64,000 bases of DNA from Synechococcus sp. MIT S9220 (GCF_014304815.1 NZ_CP047958.1:1674001-1738000), one strand, 5' to 3'; shown: positions 1 through 10,623, counted from the stretch's first letter. The notes: generated from the sequence alone by a model not told the origin. Program-made: numbers and translations.

Positions 1-289
1 CGAGAGCTGTGATGTTGATGCCCTTTTTCTGAGCAAGCTCCATGGCGTTGAGCACTTTGCGCCTAGCCGTTTTGAAGCGACTCAGCATCTCAGGCACAAA
101 GCAGGAATCGATGTAGGCACCGGAGATGGTCTTGCCAGTGGCACTTGTGACCTCAACGTTTTCCACGAGCTGGGGAGGCGCACTGCACCAGACGTCGAGA
201 TCGCCTCCGGCGATGTGATCGAATCCGAGATCTGAGGCCTTGCGCCTCGCCGCCTCAAAGCTGGTGGAGTGCCCGATCAGACCAAACAT
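1..289 (-). CDS. aar: Long-chain acyl-ACP reductase, N-terminal part (partial)
   Basis: This is the first 96 codons of the reductase that turns fatty acyl-ACP into fatty aldehyde, the first step of cyanobacterial alkane synthesis; the rest lies beyond the left edge. The protein begins [18 protein letters not shown] and continues with the conserved stretches [18 protein letters not shown] and [20 protein letters not shown], which are near-invariant in cyanobacterial AAR. The ATG is at the known family start. The aldehyde oxygenase gene sits just upstream on the same strand, the standard ado-aar pairing, so product and substrate enzymes are probably co-expressed. The NADPH-binding and catalytic parts are not in view. 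Confidence 0.93.
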   Translation of the reverse strand, partial: MFGLIGHSTSFEAARRKASDLGFDHIAGGDLDVWCSAPPQLVENVEVTSATGKTISGAYIDSCFVPEMLSRFKTARRKVLNAMELAQKKGINITAL

Positions 290-452
290 TTACTGCCGAC
301 GGTCGTACGTGTACGCATTGAACTCAATCTCACCCTGATTAGGGCTGTTCACTCATGTTCCCATGAAGGCAGTCTTGAAGGAAAACGTGCCTGTGCTTGA
401 ACCGGACTTCAACCTTCCAAACGGGGCTTAGAAGGCTCATGTCCGTCAGGGG

Positions 453-1178
453 TCAGAGAGCGGCGGCTGCCATACGAGCAATTTCACGCATGTTGAAGCC
501 AATCTCGCTGAGAGCTTCCTGATAACCGATCAGAAAATCTTCGATCAGATCTTCCTTCTCCATATGGAGAGTGGCGGCATCAGAAGCAACCTGGTCGAGC
601 ATGGAGCGGATCAGTGGAAGATTCTCCTTGTTGGCAGCAAAGAGCTCTTCCTTACTTGCCTCAAAATTGTTCTTCAACCACAGTTCCCCGTAGTTGAGAT
701 GGAGATATTCATCCTTGACGACACCCTCAGTAATCTTGCGAGCGAAGGGGTCAGCAACTGGGATGTAGATATGATACGCGGAGATAGCGAAAGCTTCAAT
801 CAGAAGTGCCTGAATCAATAAACAGGTCACGACTTTGTCTTCTTTCAGAGCTTTCTGAAAATTCTGATGAAGAGGCCCAAAGAACTCTTTGGCAAAAGGC
901 ATGTCTGCGGTCACACCAAGGTTCCGACCGCATGACGTGAAGCCCTTCATGTGCTTCATTTCCATCTTCGCCAGTTTGGCGAGTTCGTCTTTGTTTTCTG
1001 GGATCAACGTTCCCAGGGCCATGTAGTTGTCGTAGGCCTCCTGCTCACCTTCAATCACGATCGCATTGATGCGGCTGTAGGCGTCCTTGTAGGCCTCAGT
1101 GGTGAAGTCAGGCAATTGCTCTGCCGATGCATCCCGCTCGTCAAGGACGGCGACCTCGGGGCTGACGGGAGTCGGCAT
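453..1178 (-). CDS. ado: Aldehyde-deformylating oxygenase (alkane synthesis)
   Basis: Converts fatty aldehydes to alkanes plus formate, using O2 and a di-iron centre. The 241-residue product has the ferritin-like four-helix pattern: an [10 protein letters not shown] segment and [10 protein letters not shown] (E and ExxH ligands) in the first half, then [14 protein letters not shown] and [13 protein letters not shown] (second pair of ligands). Length matches the family (about 230-245 residues). The frame stays open 32 codons further upstream, but the family start MPTPVSPEV fits the ATG at 1176-1178, preceded by a GGAAAG purine stretch. It lies directly upstream of aar. Confidence 0.95.
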   Translation of the reverse strand: MPTPVSPEVAVLDERDASAEQLPDFTTEAYKDAYSRINAIVIEGEQEAYDNYMALGTLIPENKDELAKLAKMEMKHMKGFTSCGRNLGVTADMPFAKEFFGPLHQNFQKALKEDKVVTCLLIQALLIEAFAISAYHIYIPVADPFARKITEGVVKDEYLHLNYGELWLKNNFEASKEELFAANKENLPLIRSMLDQVASDAATLHMEKEDLIEDFLIGYQEALSEIGFNMREIARMAAAAL

Positions 1179-1251
1179 AAATCTTTCCGTAACGTTCAAC
1201 GCGGTTGAGTGTAACCAGTGTTGCCGAAATTGGATGTTCGATTGATGGAGT

Positions 1252-2085
1252 TCAGATACGTCGCTGATCTCCACAAGGTGGCCAACTGGAGGCCATCAGG
1301 CTTGTGAAGAGTCGATGCCAATGAGCCACAAGCGCAGTCTCCAACTGACTTCCAAGCCTCGTGTCCGCGCCTCGACTATCCCCGACAACACCGGAGCGGC
1401 TGAGGTCGGCGGTGAACCAGGCGAGGGGGGCGGGACCTTCAAGGCTCCAGCCTTCAGGAGGAGTGGCTGCCGCCTTCTCGCTGGCATGGTCACCATCGAG
1501 CGGCCTCTGTTCGCCGACCAGAGAGGGCTCAAGCGCCAGCATCAGACTGGTCTCAGCCAGCCCCGCATGCAATCCATTCGCCAGCTCATCAGCAGGCACG
1601 AGGGACTTGAGTTCTGAAACTCCACTCCAGAGAAAACAGGGAAGAACGGCCATTGAGGGAGTTTCAGCTGCCAGTTCTCGGGCGGCGGTTTGCAATAGAC
1701 CGATCTGACCGCCATGGGCGTTGAACAACACCAAGCGCTTCACACCCTGGTCCGCGAGCTGTTGACCAACTTCCTTGACAAGCCGAATCAGCAGTTCAGC
1801 ACTGAGGCTGAGTGTTCCTGGAAAGCCGCGATGTTCAGGTGAAAGACCGATCGCCTGAGTTGGCAGAGCCCAGATCGGCATCTCTTCGGGAAGCCCTTCC
1901 AGCACGCGATCCAGAATGCGTTGCGCGAACAGCGCATCCGTGAGCAGGGGGAGCTGAGGACCATGCTGCTCGAAAGCGCCGAATGGCCAGACAAGGGTTG
2001 AACCGCTCCGCTGCAGTGACAGAGAAGCCTCCGGCCAAGGCATGCAGCCCAGCCGGCTGGAGTTTTGTCCACCATCGACGCTCAT
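1252..2085 (-). CDS. Creatininase-family amidohydrolase
   Basis: A 277-residue member of the creatinine amidohydrolase family, metal-dependent amidases that include creatininase and the MftE and FAPy-deaminase (ArfB) proteins. Visible metal-site motifs are [13 protein letters not shown] near residue 40 (E and H ligands, then D), a FNAHGGQ motif near residue 120, and GLHAGLAET near residue 175. The true substrate in cyanobacteria is not established. The start could be the ATG at 2085 or an internal ATG at 2043 (MPWPEA). It is transcribed toward ado with a 73-base gap and diverges from the S1 gene. Confidence 0.85.
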   Translation of the reverse strand: MSVDGGQNSSRLGCMPWPEASLSLQRSGSTLVWPFGAFEQHGPQLPLLTDALFAQRILDRVLEGLPEEMPIWALPTQAIGLSPEHRGFPGTLSLSAELLIRLVKEVGQQLADQGVKRLVLFNAHGGQIGLLQTAARELAAETPSMAVLPCFLWSGVSELKSLVPADELANGLHAGLAETSLMLALEPSLVGEQRPLDGDHASEKAAATPPEGWSLEGPAPLAWFTADLSRSGVVGDSRGADTRLGSQLETALVAHWHRLFTSLMASSWPPCGDQRRI

Positions 2086-2136
2086 CCTGAATCAACCTCC
2101 TGCTGTCAGACTGACCTGCCAAGGACTATGGGTTCC

Positions 2137-3432
2137 ATGGCAGGAACAGAACGTCAGAATTCCCGACTGGATGGTGGCAAAGCTGCTGCGGCTTCGGCGC
2201 AGCCGCCACGAAAACCGCTTCAGGTGATGCATATCAGCAAGCGGGAAGAGCAGGAACGCCTGCGCAAAGAAGCGGACGAGGCCCGTGCCGCCGCAGATGC
2301 GGCAGCGATGCGTGCCGCACAGCTCGAGCAGGTTGCACTTGCAGCAGAAGGTGGCCAGTCGGTTGCTCCCAGCCCCCCTGCGCCTCCCAGAGGGCCACAA
2401 ACATCTGCCGCTCCATCGCGCGATGCCGACGACGATGATCTGGCTGGAATGACCATGGCCGATCTCCTTGGCCCTGCTGATGCAGGACGCAAACTGAGCA
2501 ATGCGCCCACTGAATCATCCACTGCAGCAAGCCGCAGCGTTGACGATTTTGATTTCGATGAAGATGCCTTCCTCGCAGCGCTCGATGCCAATGAGCCAGT
2601 AGGCACAACCGGTGAGGTGGTCACTGGCACCGTGATTGCAATGGAAAGTGATGGTGTCTATGTCGATATCGGCGGCAAGGCTCCCGGCTTCATGCCCAAA
2701 AGCGAATGTGGGCTTGGGGTCATCACCAATCTGAAGGAACGCTTTCCCAAGGGGCTCGAGATTGAGGTACTGGTCACCCGTGAACAGAACGCCGATGGCA
2801 TGGTCACCATCAGCTGCCGTGCCTTAGCTCTGCGCAAAAGCTGGGACAAGGTCAAGCAGCTCGCCAAGGACGGCAAGGTGGCTCAGGTCAAAATCACCGG
2901 TTTCAATCGAGGGGGTGTTACTTGCGACCTCGAAGGATTAAGGGGCTTCATTCCCAGATCACAGCTTCAAGAGGGTGAAAACCACGAAGCACTGGTTGGC
3001 AAGACTCTTGGCGTCGCTTTCCTGGAGGTCAACTCCGAGACCCGCAAACTGGTCCTGTCCGAGAAGCGCGCTGCAACGGCCGCCCGTTTTTCAGAGCTTG
3101 AGGTGGGGCAGCTGGTGGAAGGTCAGGTGGCCTCGATCAAGCCCTATGGACTGTTCATCGATCTGGGAGGCGTCAGTGGACTGCTGCATCAGTCCGTGAT
3201 CACCGGAGGCAGTCTGCGCTCACTGCGCGAGGTCTTCGGTCAGGGCGACACCGTGAAGGCTCTGATCACCGAGCTTGATCCCGGTCGAGGCCGGATCGCA
3301 CTCAACACTGCCCTACTGGAAGGCCAACCAGGGGAACTTCTCGTCGACAAGGACACCGTCATGGCCGAGGCTGCCGATCGAGCCAACAGAGCCCGTAACG
3401 TCCTCAGGCAGCAGGAACAGTCAGCTGGATGA
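2137..3432 (+). CDS. Ribosomal protein S1 homologue with three S1 domains
   Basis: An RNA-binding protein with a charged, alanine-rich N-terminal region (KREEQERLRKEADEARA, probably helical), an acidic linker, and three consecutive S1 (OB-fold) repeats beginning around VVTGTVIAMESDGVYVDIGG, VAQVKITGFNRGGVTCDL and LVEGQVASIKPYGLFIDLGG. Cyanobacteria carry two S1 genes; this arrangement fits the second, shorter type (Rps1b/Nbp1-like), which is inference. AAGGA at 2121-2125 sits 11 bases before the ATG at 2137; an ATG at 2128 and one at 2065 are alternatives. Its stop overlaps the next start (ATGA), so it is likely translationally coupled to the Tab2 gene. Confidence 0.88.
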   Translation: MAGTERQNSRLDGGKAAAASAQPPRKPLQVMHISKREEQERLRKEADEARAAADAAAMRAAQLEQVALAAEGGQSVAPSPPAPPRGPQTSAAPSRDADDDDLAGMTMADLLGPADAGRKLSNAPTESSTAASRSVDDFDFDEDAFLAALDANEPVGTTGEVVTGTVIAMESDGVYVDIGGKAPGFMPKSECGLGVITNLKERFPKGLEIEVLVTREQNADGMVTISCRALALRKSWDKVKQLAKDGKVAQVKITGFNRGGVTCDLEGLRGFIPRSQLQEGENHEALVGKTLGVAFLEVNSETRKLVLSEKRAATAARFSELEVGQLVEGQVASIKPYGLFIDLGGVSGLLHQSVITGGSLRSLREVFGQGDTVKALITELDPGRGRIALNTALLEGQPGELLVDKDTVMAEAADRANRARNVLRQQEQSAG

Positions 3433-4343
3433 TCACAGCTTCCATGTCTGCCGGTGACGCCGGCCCCCAGTCCCGGACCGATCGTCAGGCCGACTGGGAG
3501 CTGGACTTTTATTCAAGGCCCATCCTCGAAAAGGATGGGAAGAAGCGCTGGGAGCTGCTGATCATCAGCACCCCGGAGATCAACAGCAACGAATGCTTCC
3601 GCTTCGAGAAGCTCTGTCCGGCAAGCGAGGTGAATTCCACCTGGTTGGCCGCTGCCCTGCGCGAAGCCTTGGCCGAGGCTGAAGAGCAGGGTTGGAAGCC
3701 ACCGCAGAGACTGCGCGCCTGGCGCAGTGCCATGAGAACGATGGTGCAGCGTGCGGCGGCTGAACTGCTGCTGGAAGTGGTATCGAGCAGGCGCACCTAT
3801 GCCCTACTCGACTGGCTGGATGAACGAGAGCGGACGCTGTACCCACAGGAAGAGGGCTTCATGGCAGGCCCCCTTGCTCTGCCGCCGTCCCCTGTTGAAA
3901 CCCCACCTTTGCCCTTGCCCGAAGCCGTGCGGGGCGACGCCTGGACCTGGGCTGGGCTGCCCGTCGGCAGCTTGAAGGATGCGAATGATTGGCCTCTTGG
4001 CTTTAACGGTCTGCTGCCGGTCCCCCCCTCTCTCGAGGCAAATCTTGAAGTTCCCGGGCTGCGTCTGTTCAGTCGCACCAGAGCCCTTGCCCTCGCAGGT
4101 TGGCTCGGAGGGCTGGAACCCGTGCGGTTGCGTGTGAGCTCCCGCCAGCTGATCCTTGACGCTGGTCAAGACGACTCCTGGCTGGTCAGTGATCTGAGCC
4201 AACAGGAAGCCGAGCAGATCGCCGCAGCGCTCGAAGCGTCGTGCCTCAACCTGCATGGCCTTCAATTCATCGCTGTGCAGAGTGCTCCTGAGAGTGAACG
4301 GTTCGAAGGCTTCTGGATGCTGAGGGATCAGCCGCAACCATGA
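3429..4343 (+). CDS. Tab2/Atab2-family RNA-binding protein
   Basis: A 304-residue member of the Tab2 (formerly DUF1092) family. In algae and plants these proteins bind psaB and related leaders and are needed for synthesis of photosystem reaction-centre proteins. The diagnostic N-terminal block WELDFYSRPILEKDGKKRWE is followed by the ELL(I)STP and FRFEKLCPASEVNS segments; a proline-rich linker near residues 140-170 precedes the C-terminal half. It overlaps both neighbours by 4 bases (ATGA at 3429 and at 4340), giving a three-gene translationally coupled set. A role in photosystem translation here is inferred from family knowledge. Confidence 0.87.
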   Translation: MITASMSAGDAGPQSRTDRQADWELDFYSRPILEKDGKKRWELLIISTPEINSNECFRFEKLCPASEVNSTWLAAALREALAEAEEQGWKPPQRLRAWRSAMRTMVQRAAAELLLEVVSSRRTYALLDWLDERERTLYPQEEGFMAGPLALPPSPVETPPLPLPEAVRGDAWTWAGLPVGSLKDANDWPLGFNGLLPVPPSLEANLEVPGLRLFSRTRALALAGWLGGLEPVRLRVSSRQLILDAGQDDSWLVSDLSQQEAEQIAAALEASCLNLHGLQFIAVQSAPESERFEGFWMLRDQPQP

Positions 4344-5173
4344 GCTCCGCTCAGGGAGCAAATCCTGGCGCTGAGAGAGAGGATCCTCTCGCTCAGCCCG
4401 ACAGCCGCTTCAACACCCTGCCGGGCTGGACATGGGTGGGCTGTTATGGCGGTTACTACCTCACAGCAGATCAACTGGATAACGCTGGCTTTGAGCATGG
4501 GTTCTTCACCCGCCGCTGGCAGGGTCGTGGTCCCGACGAGCTAGCGACCTACCTGTCCTGCGGTGTCTCCGTTCATCGCCCCCAGCAAGTCCATGGGAAC
4601 GTCGTGCTTGAGGCCTCCGCTGCGGCAGCAGCACCATGGCCCGATGCCGACGGCCTAGTGAGCGATCGCGGAGGGCAGAGCCTCTGGGTCTGTGGAGCCG
4701 ACTGCACTCCGGTTCTGCTCGCTGATCCCAAAAGCGGGCACGTTGCCGCATGCCATGCCGGCTGGCGAGGCGTGGCCAGCCGTATCCTTCCCGAGGCCAT
4801 CGCCAGGCTTGAGCAACGAGGCGCCTGCAGAGAGCAGCTGATCGTCGCCCTCGGACCAGCGGTCAGTGGTGAGCGCTATCAAGTGGAGCAGTCAGTGGCC
4901 CTTCAGGTGGGTGAGGCATTGGCAGCCGAACCCAGATCACTAGAGGAGCTACAGAGGCAAGCCGTGATTGATCCCGATCCCGAGCAAGGTCACTGCCGAT
5001 TGGACATCCGACAAGCGGCCCTGCAGCAACTGAAAGCCGAAGGGATTAACCACACCAGGATCAGCACATGTCCGCTCTGCACAGTCGCTGAGCCCAGCCT
5101 GTTTCACTCCTGGCGGCGTGATCAGGTGAAGGCGGTTCAGTGGAGTGGAATCGTTGGACAAGCTGCGATCTGA
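4340..5173 (+). CDS. pgeF: PgeF/YfiH laccase-domain protein (purine nucleoside phosphorylase-like)
   Basis: A 277-residue member of the multicopper-polyphenol-oxidase-like (DUF152) family, shown elsewhere to have purine nucleoside phosphorylase/adenosine deaminase activity and, in E. coli, to edit peptidoglycan precursors. Key motifs are visible: QVHG (near residue 77), GADCTPVLLAD with the zinc cysteine (near 118), ACHAGWRG (near 135) and LGPAVSGERY. The C-terminus keeps the CPLCT...FHSWRRD signature. It starts inside the last codons of the Tab2 gene (ATGA) and converges with the FAD enzyme downstream, 12 bases apart. Confidence 0.88.
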   Translation: MSSAQGANPGAEREDPLAQPDSRFNTLPGWTWVGCYGGYYLTADQLDNAGFEHGFFTRRWQGRGPDELATYLSCGVSVHRPQQVHGNVVLEASAAAAAPWPDADGLVSDRGGQSLWVCGADCTPVLLADPKSGHVAACHAGWRGVASRILPEAIARLEQRGACREQLIVALGPAVSGERYQVEQSVALQVGEALAAEPRSLEELQRQAVIDPDPEQGHCRLDIRQAALQQLKAEGINHTRISTCPLCTVAEPSLFHSWRRDQVKAVQWSGIVGQAAI

Positions 5174-5185
5174 ATTCCGCCGGCA

Positions 5186-6853
5186 TCAGTTCGATATCGG
5201 CGCCAGCAGACGCAATGCAACCGCTTCAGCAGCACGGATGCCATCGATCGCTGCTGAAAGGATCCCGCCCGCGTAACCGGCACCCTCACCGGCAGGCGTG
5301 AGACCGAGCACATTGAGCGACTCCAGCCGATCATCCCGAGGGATGCGCAACGGCGAAGAGGTACGGGTCTCGACCCCCGTCAGAACGGCATCGGGGTGGT
5401 CGTAACCGGAGATTTTCTGACTGAAAGCCGGCAGAGCTTCCCTCAGGGCCACCACCATCGGTTGCGGCAGAAGCTCGGCAAGGTCTGAGGGTTGGACCCC
5501 AGGTTGATAAGAGGGGCGAATCGATCCGAGAGACGTGGATGGCCTTCCTGCCACAAAGTCCTCCTGTCGCTGCACCGGGGCGCTGTAGTCCTCACCGCCG
5601 AGCTGGAAAGCGAGAGATTCAAGTTCACGCTGAAACACCAGGCCCGCAAGTGGATCCCCTGGCCAGCGCTCATGGGCCTCCAGGTCTGCATCCGACACAG
5701 GGATCACCAGCCCGCTGTTGGCGTTGCGTTCGTTGCGGGAATGCTGGCTCATGCCATTGGTCACAACACGACCTGGTTCGGAGGTCGCACCCACCACAAA
5801 CCCACCGGGGCACATACAGAAGCTGTAGACGCAGCGGCCATTGGTTGCGTGATGCACCAGCTTGTATTCAGCGGCTCCAAGCAAGGGATGGCCAGCGGCA
5901 TCTCCCCAGCGGGCGTTGTCGATCAGCGACTGCGGATGCTCGATCCGAAGACCAATCGCGAAGGGCTTCCGCTCCATGGCAACACCGATCCGATCCAACA
6001 TCGCGAAGGTGTCCCTCGCCGAATGTCCAGGAGCTAGAACCACCTGACTGCAGTCAAGACGGCTGCCATCGGCGAGTTGCAGACCAGTGATCCGCATCGA
6101 CTTGCCGTCGCTGGCGTGGGTCGGTTCCAGCAAAAGTTGTTCCACGCGGGAACCGAAGCGGACCTCACCGCCAAGAGCCTCAATCTGAGCGCGCAACCCC
6201 CTCACCACTGTCGCCAGCTTGAAGGTGCCGATATGGGGTCGGTGACGGGTCAGGATGTCGCGATTGGCGCCACAGTTCACCAGTTCCTCCAGCACTTTGC
6301 GGCCGTAATGGACGGGATCGCTCACCTGGCTGTAAAGCTTGCCATCGGAAAAGGTTCCAGCCCCCCCTTCGCCGAACTGCACATTGGATTCGGGCTTGAA
6401 CGTCGATTGACGACGCCAGAATCCGAACGTGTCCCGGCTTCTCTGCTTCACCGCCTGTCCGCGCTCCAGCAACAGTGGGCAAAATCCCATCTGCGCGAGC
6501 AGCAGTGCTGCGAAATAACCACAGGGTCCTGCCCCAATCACCACAGGCCGCGCCCCTGACGCATCAACCGCACTGGAAGGAGCACGGGCAACAAATCGGT
6601 AGGACTCATCAGGACTGCGACGAATGCGCCGGTCAGCCGAACGACGACGCAGCAATGCTTTCTCGCCCCGTACCTGAACATCCACGCTGTAGATGATCCG
6701 GATTCGATCCCGACGACGGGCATCAATGCTCTGCTTCACCAACTGATGGGAGATCAGTTGCTCGCGAGGCACTCGCAGGCAACGCAGAACAGCCTGCTCA
6801 AGATCATCCTCCGTATGGTCCAGCTCCAGTCGAAGCTCGCTCAGGCGCAGCAC
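5186..6853 (-). CDS. NAD(P)/FAD-dependent dehydrogenase, COG2509 type
   Basis: A 555-residue soluble flavoprotein of the uncharacterised FAD-dependent dehydrogenase family (COG2509). After an N-terminal alpha/beta domain (residues 1-100) it has a dinucleotide-binding loop VIGAGPCGYFAALLLA followed by LLLERG, a FGEGGAGTFSDGKLYS block typical of the family, a second LAPGHSARDTF motif and a C-terminal GLTPAGEGAGYAGGI FAD-contact motif. The start is GTG. The substrate is unknown. It is the last gene of the minus-strand run after the small membrane protein, 69 bases away. Confidence 0.85.
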   Translation of the reverse strand: MLRLSELRLELDHTEDDLEQAVLRCLRVPREQLISHQLVKQSIDARRRDRIRIIYSVDVQVRGEKALLRRRSADRRIRRSPDESYRFVARAPSSAVDASGARPVVIGAGPCGYFAALLLAQMGFCPLLLERGQAVKQRSRDTFGFWRRQSTFKPESNVQFGEGGAGTFSDGKLYSQVSDPVHYGRKVLEELVNCGANRDILTRHRPHIGTFKLATVVRGLRAQIEALGGEVRFGSRVEQLLLEPTHASDGKSMRITGLQLADGSRLDCSQVVLAPGHSARDTFAMLDRIGVAMERKPFAIGLRIEHPQSLIDNARWGDAAGHPLLGAAEYKLVHHATNGRCVYSFCMCPGGFVVGATSEPGRVVTNGMSQHSRNERNANSGLVIPVSDADLEAHERWPGDPLAGLVFQRELESLAFQLGGEDYSAPVQRQEDFVAGRPSTSLGSIRPSYQPGVQPSDLAELLPQPMVVALREALPAFSQKISGYDHPDAVLTGVETRTSSPLRIPRDDRLESLNVLGLTPAGEGAGYAGGILSAAIDGIRAAEAVALRLLAPISN

Positions 6854-6922
6854 GAGCTCTCTCCTTTCGCGACCCCTGATACAAACACTACCGAGCGGAG
6901 ATCAGAACGATTGTTCGCCCCC

Positions 6923-7147
6923 CTAAGGGGACTGCTCTGTTGGGTCGTCCTTGGTCTCAGCTTCGGGGCTGCCACCCTGAATCGCCAGCGAAAGCAGCCC
7001 GGCAAACAGCAGCAGACTGCCGATGCCGATCGCGAGAGAACGGTTGCCAGACGCCGCGTCACCCCAAATGGCCGTGCTCAAAAAAGCTGCGCCCAGAAGC
7101 ACACAGGGCACCATGACAATTCCTGAGGCAATGCGGTTGCGTGCCAT
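6923..7147 (-). CDS. Small two-helix membrane protein, unknown function
   Basis: A 74-residue protein with two hydrophobic segments (IVMVPCVLLGAAFLSTAIW and LAIGIGSLLLFAGLLSLAI) and an acidic C-terminal tail. I do not recognise a family. The ATG at 7147 is preferred over an upstream start at 7186 because the latter would overlap the neighbouring gene. Only one base separates it from the upstream SNase-like gene, so it is probably in the same transcript as ilvB. Coding potential is supported by position and membrane topology rather than a named domain. Confidence 0.6.
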   Translation of the reverse strand: MARNRIASGIVMVPCVLLGAAFLSTAIWGDAASGNRSLAIGIGSLLLFAGLLSLAIQGGSPEAETKDDPTEQSP

Positions 7148-7148
7148 C

Positions 7149-7508
7149 TCAGGCTCCGGGACAAGTGACCTGGGCCAGACCTTCACTCACCAGCGCCGAT
7201 CCCAGATCAAGGTCATCTCCGATCGGAGTGACCCTGGCCAGCAGGACACCATCTGCACTGCCCTCCGGCCGCAGATTCACCCTTCGGCGACGGGGAAGCG
7301 CACGACGCATCCAATCCTGCGCTTGCTGCTCATCCTCGGGGTCCACCTGAACACAAGCCAGTTGCACGCTGTAATTACGATTGCGGTCACCAATCTGAAG
7401 CAGCGTTGCCGAGCGCACCTGCAGAACCTCGGCGGCAAAAGCCTGGGTAGGCAGCACGAGCAACAGCATCAGGCTGAAGACAGCTGCAATGAGAATGCCG
7501 ACTCTCAC
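7149..7508 (-). CDS. Exported SNase-like protein, probably non-catalytic
   Basis: A 119-residue protein with an N-terminal signal peptide (hydrophobic core to about residue 22, cleavage likely after AFA) and a mature part resembling the staphylococcal-nuclease OB fold: [36 protein letters not shown], then strands ending LVSEGLAQV. The usual active-site Arg-Glu-Arg set of thermonuclease is not evident, so nuclease activity is doubtful. The GTG start overlaps the ilvB stop by 4 bases (GTGA), indicating coupled translation with acetolactate synthase, although no functional link is known. Confidence 0.65.
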   Translation of the reverse strand: MRVGILIAAVFSLMLLLVLPTQAFAAEVLQVRSATLLQIGDRNRNYSVQLACVQVDPEDEQQAQDWMRRALPRRRRVNLRPEGSADGVLLARVTPIGDDLDLGSALVSEGLAQVTCPGA

Positions 7509-9316
7509 TGGCCTCCTGGATTAGAGGCAGAACGACCTGAGTCCTGGAACGCCAACTCAGGATGGGCCGGCAGACCCACCATCTGGGCATTGCTGCAACC
7601 GGGTGGAACCATCGGGTAGCAATTCTCACCCCGACGAACATGCACATCCACCAGGGTTGGATGCGGTGAGGCGAACGCTTCCGCGAGTCGGGTGTGGAGA
7701 TCATTGCGCTCAACGATCTTCATCCCCTCCACGCCAAATGCCTTAGCCAGAGCTTCGAAGTCGGGCATGCCACCCAGCATGTCCGAGGCGGAATAACGCT
7801 CTTCGTAGAAACTCTCCTGCCACTGACGAACCATCCCCTGCCAGTGATTGTTCACGATCACCACCTTCACCGGAAGCCTGTATTGAGCGAGAGTGCCCAG
7901 CTCCTGGATGTTCATCAGCACACTGGCATCTCCAGCTATGCAGACCACCTGTCGATCAGGACACGCGACCTGGGCACCAAGAGCTGCAGGCATCCCGTAC
8001 CCCATCGTCCCCAGTCCGGCGCTACTGATCCAGCCACGTGGACCATTGCGCAGGTACTGAGCAGCCCACATCTGATGCTGTCCCACATCCGTCGTGACGA
8101 TGGCGCCGGGGGCCAGATCACGGACAGCCATCAGCACTTCCTGGGGGTAGATGGGCCCTTCCTGAGGAGGAATCGAGAGGGGGTAACGCTGTTTCCACTC
8201 GCGGATCCTCTCCAACCAGATGCTGGTCTGAGGTTCGGAGGAACGGCGCAGACTCAGATCCACCAGCGCGGCAAGGCTGGTGCCGACATCACCGAGAACG
8301 GCGACATCAGGGCGCCTGTTCTTGCCGATCTCAGCCGGATCGATCTCGAAATGAATCACCCGGGCATGCGGGGCGAAGGTATCGAGCTTGCCGGTCACCC
8401 GGTCATCAAAGCGAGCACCGACAGCAATCAGCAAATCGCAATCGGTTACAGCAAAATTGGCGTAGGCCGTGCCGTGCATGCCCAGCATGCCCAGCGCCAG
8501 CGGGTGGTTCTCGTCAAAGGCGCCCTTACCCATCAACGTCGTGGTGACGGGAATCTGGTAGCGCTCTGCGAGCACGGCGATGCTGTCGTGAGCGGATGAG
8601 GCAATTGCACCGCCCCCCACGTAGAGGAGAGGGCGCTGGGCTTCGGCGATCAGGTCAAGTGCTGCCTCGATCGACTGGCAATCAGGCGCTGGAGTGGAGC
8701 CGAACCCAGCAGGAACGACGGATCCTGGCTGAACCGGGATGTAATCAAACTCCTCCTGGCCAACATCCTTAGGGATATCAATCAGAACGGGACCGGGTCG
8801 ACCCGAGGCGGCAATGTGAAAGGCCTGGGCAACCACCGAACCGAGATCTGCGGGGTTTCGCACAACCCATGAATGTTTCACGATCGGCAAGGTGATGCCG
8901 AAGATGTCGGTTTCCTGGAAGGCATCGGTTCCAATCGCCGTCCTCGGAACCTGACCGGTGATCACCACCATCGGCACAGAATCCATCTGGGCGGTGGCAA
9001 TGCCCGTGACCAGGTTGGTCGCCCCAGGACCGGACGTTCCGAAGCACACACCGACTCTGCCGGTCGCACGCGCATAGGCATCAGCCGCATGGGTTCCGCC
9101 TTGTTCATGACGCACGAGGAAGTGACGCAACCAACCCTCGCTCTCTGCCACATGCAGGGCGTCGTAGATCGGAAGAATGGCGCCACCTGGGTAGCCGAAA
9201 ATCGTATCCACACCGTGCAGGCGCAGAGCATCCATCAAGGCCTGGGCTCCGCTCATCCGGCGACTTCCATCACTGTTGGACGCTGTGTCGGCCGTGGGAG
9301 CGGAGATCAGCGTCAC
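7505..9316 (-). CDS. ilvB: Acetolactate synthase, large (catalytic) subunit
   Basis: The thiamine-diphosphate enzyme that condenses two pyruvates to acetolactate for valine and leucine, or pyruvate with 2-oxobutyrate for isoleucine. The 603-residue sequence has the N-terminal PYR domain with the glutamate motif [17 protein letters not shown], the central domain ([30 protein letters not shown]) and the C-terminal PP domain with [14 protein letters not shown]...VVIVNN binding ThDP/Mg. Length and order are normal. The start is GTG. hemH lies 60 bases upstream on the same strand. The regulatory subunit ilvH is not in the window. Confidence 0.95.
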   Translation of the reverse strand: MTLISAPTADTASNSDGSRRMSGAQALMDALRLHGVDTIFGYPGGAILPIYDALHVAESEGWLRHFLVRHEQGGTHAADAYARATGRVGVCFGTSGPGATNLVTGIATAQMDSVPMVVITGQVPRTAIGTDAFQETDIFGITLPIVKHSWVVRNPADLGSVVAQAFHIAASGRPGPVLIDIPKDVGQEEFDYIPVQPGSVVPAGFGSTPAPDCQSIEAALDLIAEAQRPLLYVGGGAIASSAHDSIAVLAERYQIPVTTTLMGKGAFDENHPLALGMLGMHGTAYANFAVTDCDLLIAVGARFDDRVTGKLDTFAPHARVIHFEIDPAEIGKNRRPDVAVLGDVGTSLAALVDLSLRRSSEPQTSIWLERIREWKQRYPLSIPPQEGPIYPQEVLMAVRDLAPGAIVTTDVGQHQMWAAQYLRNGPRGWISSAGLGTMGYGMPAALGAQVACPDRQVVCIAGDASVLMNIQELGTLAQYRLPVKVVIVNNHWQGMVRQWQESFYEERYSASDMLGGMPDFEALAKAFGVEGMKIVERNDLHTRLAEAFASPHPTLVDVHVRRGENCYPMVPPGCSNAQMVGLPAHPELAFQDSGRSASNPGGQ

Positions 9317-9376
9317 TGTGTCGTCACGGGGAACTGACCCTCAAGATTAAGGGCCGGCCTGTCGGTTTGCCGGCGT

Positions 9377-10552
9377 TTAAAGCAGTCCGAGCGCATGCAG
9401 CGGACCCTGGCCACTGATGATCTCGAGCAGAAACGCGGAGAAGCCCAGCATGGCCAGTCGCCCGTTCCAGACTTCGGAACTGTTGTTCCAGCCCCACTCC
9501 CATTTCTCCTGGGGATACAGCTTCACCTTGGTGGGCAGTTCAGCTGCCGCATCAAGGCTGACTTCAGGGCCTTCAAGGCTGGTGACCACAAGATCAGCCA
9601 ATCCCTCGATGAAGCGGGGATAGGTGTCGAGAGCACGAACGCGACGGAAATTCACCACACCGGACTCGGTGGCGAGTTCGCGGTACTCGATGTCAATTTC
9701 CTCCAGCGTTTCGATGTGCTCGCTGACAAAGCTGATCGGAACCACGACAAGGTCGTTGATTTTGGCTTTGCCGAGCTCTTCGAGGGCTTCTTCGGTGTAA
9801 GGCTTCAGCCACTCGACCGGACCCACACGGCTTTGATAAGCGAGGGTGTGAGGGTTGTCGTGACCCAGAAGCTCCTCGAGCCTCTTCATGATCAGAGCCG
9901 TGCAGGCCTCGATTTCCTGTTGATAAGGATCACCGGCTTCTTCGACATAACTCTTCGGTACGCCATGGGCACTGAAGAAGACATGAGCCTTGTGGGGGTC
10001 ATCGCTATTGCGCACTTCCTCAGCGATCAACTCAGCCATCGCGGTGACGTAGCCAGGGTGGTCAAACCAGCTGCGGATGCAGCGGATTGGCAGCTTCTCG
10101 AAGACACCATCCCCCTGACGCAGGCGCTGGAGCTCCCGGAAACTTGAACCACTGGTGCTGATGGAGAAGTGTGGGTAAAGCGGCAGCACAACCACCTGAT
10201 CCATTCCGTCGGCCTTGATATCCGCAACGGCAGACTCTGTGAAGGGGTGCCAGTAGCGCATGGCCACGTAGCTGGTGGCCTCGATACCCCTTTGCCGCAG
10301 CAGGCTCTGCAACTCTCGAGCCTGCTGCTCGGTGATCCGACGCAGTGGAGAACCGCCACCGATGGAGCGGTAGGCGCTCTGTGACTTGCCGCTGCGAAGG
10401 GTGCTGATCAACCAAGCGAGAGGTTTCTGCAGAGCTGGAATCGGCAGCCGGATGATCTCCGGATCCGCAAAGAGATTGAAAAGAAAGGGACCTACGTCCT
10501 GAATCCGCTCAGGGCCACCCAGATTGAGCAGTACGACACCGACCCGAGCCAT
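9377..10552 (-). CDS. hemH: Ferrochelatase with C-terminal CAB/HLIP-like helix
   Basis: Inserts Fe2+ into protoporphyrin IX to give protoheme. The catalytic part (about residues 1-320) opens with [11 protein letters not shown], contains the [19 protein letters not shown] block with the conserved active-site histidine, and a late [14 protein letters not shown] motif. After a short linker comes a single hydrophobic helix with the chlorophyll a/b-binding signature [12 protein letters not shown] (near residue 370), a fusion known from cyanobacterial and plastid type II ferrochelatases, thought to bind pigment and hold the enzyme at the thylakoid. It diverges from the recombinase gene across a 71-base promoter region. 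Confidence 0.95.
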   Translation of the reverse strand: MARVGVVLLNLGGPERIQDVGPFLFNLFADPEIIRLPIPALQKPLAWLISTLRSGKSQSAYRSIGGGSPLRRITEQQARELQSLLRQRGIEATSYVAMRYWHPFTESAVADIKADGMDQVVVLPLYPHFSISTSGSSFRELQRLRQGDGVFEKLPIRCIRSWFDHPGYVTAMAELIAEEVRNSDDPHKAHVFFSAHGVPKSYVEEAGDPYQQEIEACTALIMKRLEELLGHDNPHTLAYQSRVGPVEWLKPYTEEALEELGKAKINDLVVVPISFVSEHIETLEEIDIEYRELATESGVVNFRRVRALDTYPRFIEGLADLVVTSLEGPEVSLDAAAELPTKVKLYPQEKWEWGWNNSSEVWNGRLAMLGFSAFLLEIISGQGPLHALGLL

Positions 10553-10623
10553 GTCTGGAAACGATTGCAGGGGTTGAGAGTAACCCGCGTTAACGGCATC
10601 TTGACGATGTCCTGAAGGAAAGG

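Noticed and set aside
7694-8599. 301-codon plus-strand frame antisense to ilvB
   Set aside because: Shadow frame of a well-conserved enzyme; composition without domains.
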